A DNA stretch of 64,000 bases from Kuenenia sp039794105 (GTDB taxonomy: Bacteria; Planctomycetota; Brocadiia; Brocadiales; Brocadiaceae), in assembly GCF_039794105.1 (NCBI RefSeq), contig NZ_JBDIWA010000006.1, positions 68,869 to 132,868 of the forward strand, given 5' to 3'. This document shows, piece after piece, positions 62,682 through 64,000 of the stretch. A model generated the notes under the pieces. It had not been told where the DNA came from. It searched no databases and saw only the letters and a list, made by a program, of their open reading frames with translations. The translations under genes were made by a program, and so were the position numbers. Positions within the stretch are counted from its first letter, which is position 1. Each line of letters opens with the position of its first letter.

Positions 62682-63836
62682 ATGAACGCGTTCTATAAAG
62701 ACTATGCAGCGGGACTCTTGGATAATTGTGATCCACCTTGCCTTTCGCTCTATCTGCCGACGCATCGGTACCATCCGGACAATCAGCAAGATCCGATACG
62801 GTTCGGGAACCTTGTGAAGGCGCTTGAGAAGTCGCTCCTGCAACAATTCCCGAAGGACGAGATACGGTCATTGCTGGAACCGTTCCTGGCATTGGCTGAC
62901 GATGGCAACTTCTGGAATCACACCCTTGACGGCCTGGCAGTGTTGAGAGCAAGGGGTATGTTCCGGGTTTACAAACTCCAGCGGCCGGTCGCCGAATTGG
63001 CTGTCGTGGCGGATAGCTTCCACACCAAGCCCCTGATGCGCATCCTTCAGTCCGCCGACCGTTACCACGTTCTTGGCTTGAACCGAAAGGAGCTCAAGCT
63101 CTTCGAGGGCAACCGTGATGCTTTAGACGAGATCGAACCGGTTGAGGGGGTCCCGCGGACGATCAACGAGGCGCTGGGAGAAGAATTGACCGAGCCACAC
63201 CAGACCGTCGCCTCATACGGAGGTGTAGGTGCCGGGCACTCGCCCATGTACCACGGCCACGGCGGCAGAGAGTCTGAGCGGGACATCGACGTGAAACGTT
63301 TCTTCCGCGCCGTCGACCGCGCGGTCCTGGAGCACTACTCTCAGCCATCGAGCCTACCGCTGATCCTAGCGGCGCTGCCGGAGCATCATCATATGTTTCA
63401 CGATATCAGCCACAATCCGTTTCTGATACATGAAAGCATCGATATCCACCCGGATGCCCTGTCGTCGATCGAAGAACTCCGCCTGCGCGCCTGGCAGCTG
63501 ATGGAGCCTCGCTATCTGGCGCGCCTGGCCGCACTGGCCGAGGAGTTCGGTAACGCAAGGTCCAAGGGGCTCGGTGACGACGAGCTAGCACAGGTCGCCA
63601 AGGCGGTAGTGGATGGGCGGGTCGCCACACTGCTGATCGAAGCCCGCCGCGAAATTCCCGGTCGGCTGAATGCTGCGACCGGCGACATCGAGCTGGACAA
63701 CCTGGCACACCCGGAGGTTGATGACCTGCTCGACGACTTGGGGATGTTAGCTCTGAAGATGGGCGGCCAAGTCATTATCGTCCCCACCGAACGGATGCCT
63801 ACGAAGACTGGAATAGCTGCGATCTACCGGTACTGA
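62682..63836 (+). CDS. baeRF-type protein (eRF1-related), GC-rich
   Basis: A 384-residue protein. The start LPCLSLYLPTHR-type segment (PPCLSLYLPTHRYHPDNQQDP), RYHVLGLNRKELKLFEGNRD and a C terminus LALKMGGQVIIVPTERMPTKTGIAAIYRY are the layout of bacterial/archaeal eRF1-like proteins (baeRF, pelota/eRF1 domain 2-3 relatives), which are thought to act at stalled or hibernating ribosomes. The GC content and codon use (many GCC, CTG, CGC) are plainly higher than in the rest of the window, which suggests acquisition. A GAAAGGAAAC precedes the ATG. Confidence 0.75.
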   Translation: MNAFYKDYAAGLLDNCDPPCLSLYLPTHRYHPDNQQDPIRFGNLVKALEKSLLQQFPKDEIRSLLEPFLALADDGNFWNHTLDGLAVLRARGMFRVYKLQRPVAELAVVADSFHTKPLMRILQSADRYHVLGLNRKELKLFEGNRDALDEIEPVEGVPRTINEALGEELTEPHQTVASYGGVGAGHSPMYHGHGGRESERDIDVKRFFRAVDRAVLEHYSQPSSLPLILAALPEHHHMFHDISHNPFLIHESIDIHPDALSSIEELRLRAWQLMEPRYLARLAALAEEFGNARSKGLGDDELAQVAKAVVDGRVATLLIEARREIPGRLNAATGDIELDNLAHPEVDDLLDDLGMLALKMGGQVIIVPTERMPTKTGIAAIYRY

Positions 63837-64000
63837 ATCGCAGTTACGATAAAAAGCAGAAGGGGTCGAATCTTTACAGGCTGTCCGAGAATGTGATCAG
63901 CAATGAAAATAAAACGCAAAGAAAATTGTGTGTAAATTAAAAGCAATCTATAAACAAATCAGGAAAAGGTTAAAATTTTTCCATCTAAATCATAATTTTG
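63837..64000. other. End of window, no feature identified
   Basis: 164 bases with no gene; the composition returns to AT-rich after about 63850, so the right border of the GC-rich insert is probably here. Confidence 0.5.

Noticed and set aside
62617..63787. Several minus-strand open frames in the baeRF gene
   Set aside because: GC-rich genes have few stops in other frames; these translations lack structure.

Overview
The window looks like one contiguous piece of an AT-rich, Gram-negative bacterial chromosome. LPS-type genes (lpxB, O-antigen ligase, WaaP-like kinase) and an outer-membrane barrel protein point to an outer membrane. Several features suggest a Planctomycetota member of the anammox type (Kuenenia/Brocadia-like): a c-type-haem chemoreceptor, an NnrS-type membrane protein with DUF542 and DUF1858 ends, a large membrane TPR protein, frequent lack of Shine-Dalgarno sequences, and gaps full of small interspersed repeats. 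That placement is inference; no rRNA or tRNA gene was seen that could fix the taxonomy.

Layout. 1-5 kb: repeat-rich DNA, a haem-binding methyl-accepting chemotaxis protein, a SAM hydrolase and a 59-residue cysteine-rich protein. 5-10 kb: recD2, a membrane TPR protein and an orphan antitoxin-like protein. 10.2-10.6 kb: a small putative mobile element, a frameshifted GIY-YIG gene between perfect inverted repeats. 10.8-17.9 kb: a surface polysaccharide cluster (two-domain WaaP-like kinase, four glycosyltransferases, O-antigen ligase). 17.9-19.2 kb: a DUF6883/DUF4926 cassette sitting between the intact ligase gene and a deleted second copy of its 3' region. 19.3-21.6 kb: typA and HU, convergent on a shared terminator. 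22.9-28.5 kb: an iron locus (barrel protein, two cysteine-cluster proteins, FeoB-like GTPase permease, RseC-like protein, DtxR-FeoA fusion). 28.9-33.4 kb: motA, motB, a second MotB-like gene lacking the proton-binding Asp, an L,D-transpeptidase, a cyclodeaminase-family protein. 33.5-48.5 kb: housekeeping genes (rnc, NYN protein, pheA, tpiA, secG, yicC, gmk, coaC, dut, ftsK, rimO, pgsA, NnrS-like, parA-like, RNase H-like). 48.6-59.4 kb: VOC protein, B12-radical SAM protein, two DEAD-box helicases, an AmiS/UreI channel, glycogen phosphorylase, lpxB. 59.7-63.8 kb: a junkyard of internally deleted IS1182-like and IS66-like transposase genes, a DUF2254/coiled-coil chimera and a GC-rich baeRF-type gene that looks foreign.

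The gaps carry at least four superimposed repeat systems: heptamer-period arrays, hairpins bounded by GTAG...CTAC, MITE-like elements with ends near GTAACACTTTAG...CTAAAGTGTTAC, and a second element family with ends near TAGTACCTTGTC...GATAAGGTACTA. The most interesting candidates for new biology are the inverted-repeat GIY-YIG element, the DUF6883/DUF4926 cassette and its flanking duplication, the MotB-like protein without its ion-binding Asp, and the six-gene iron module.
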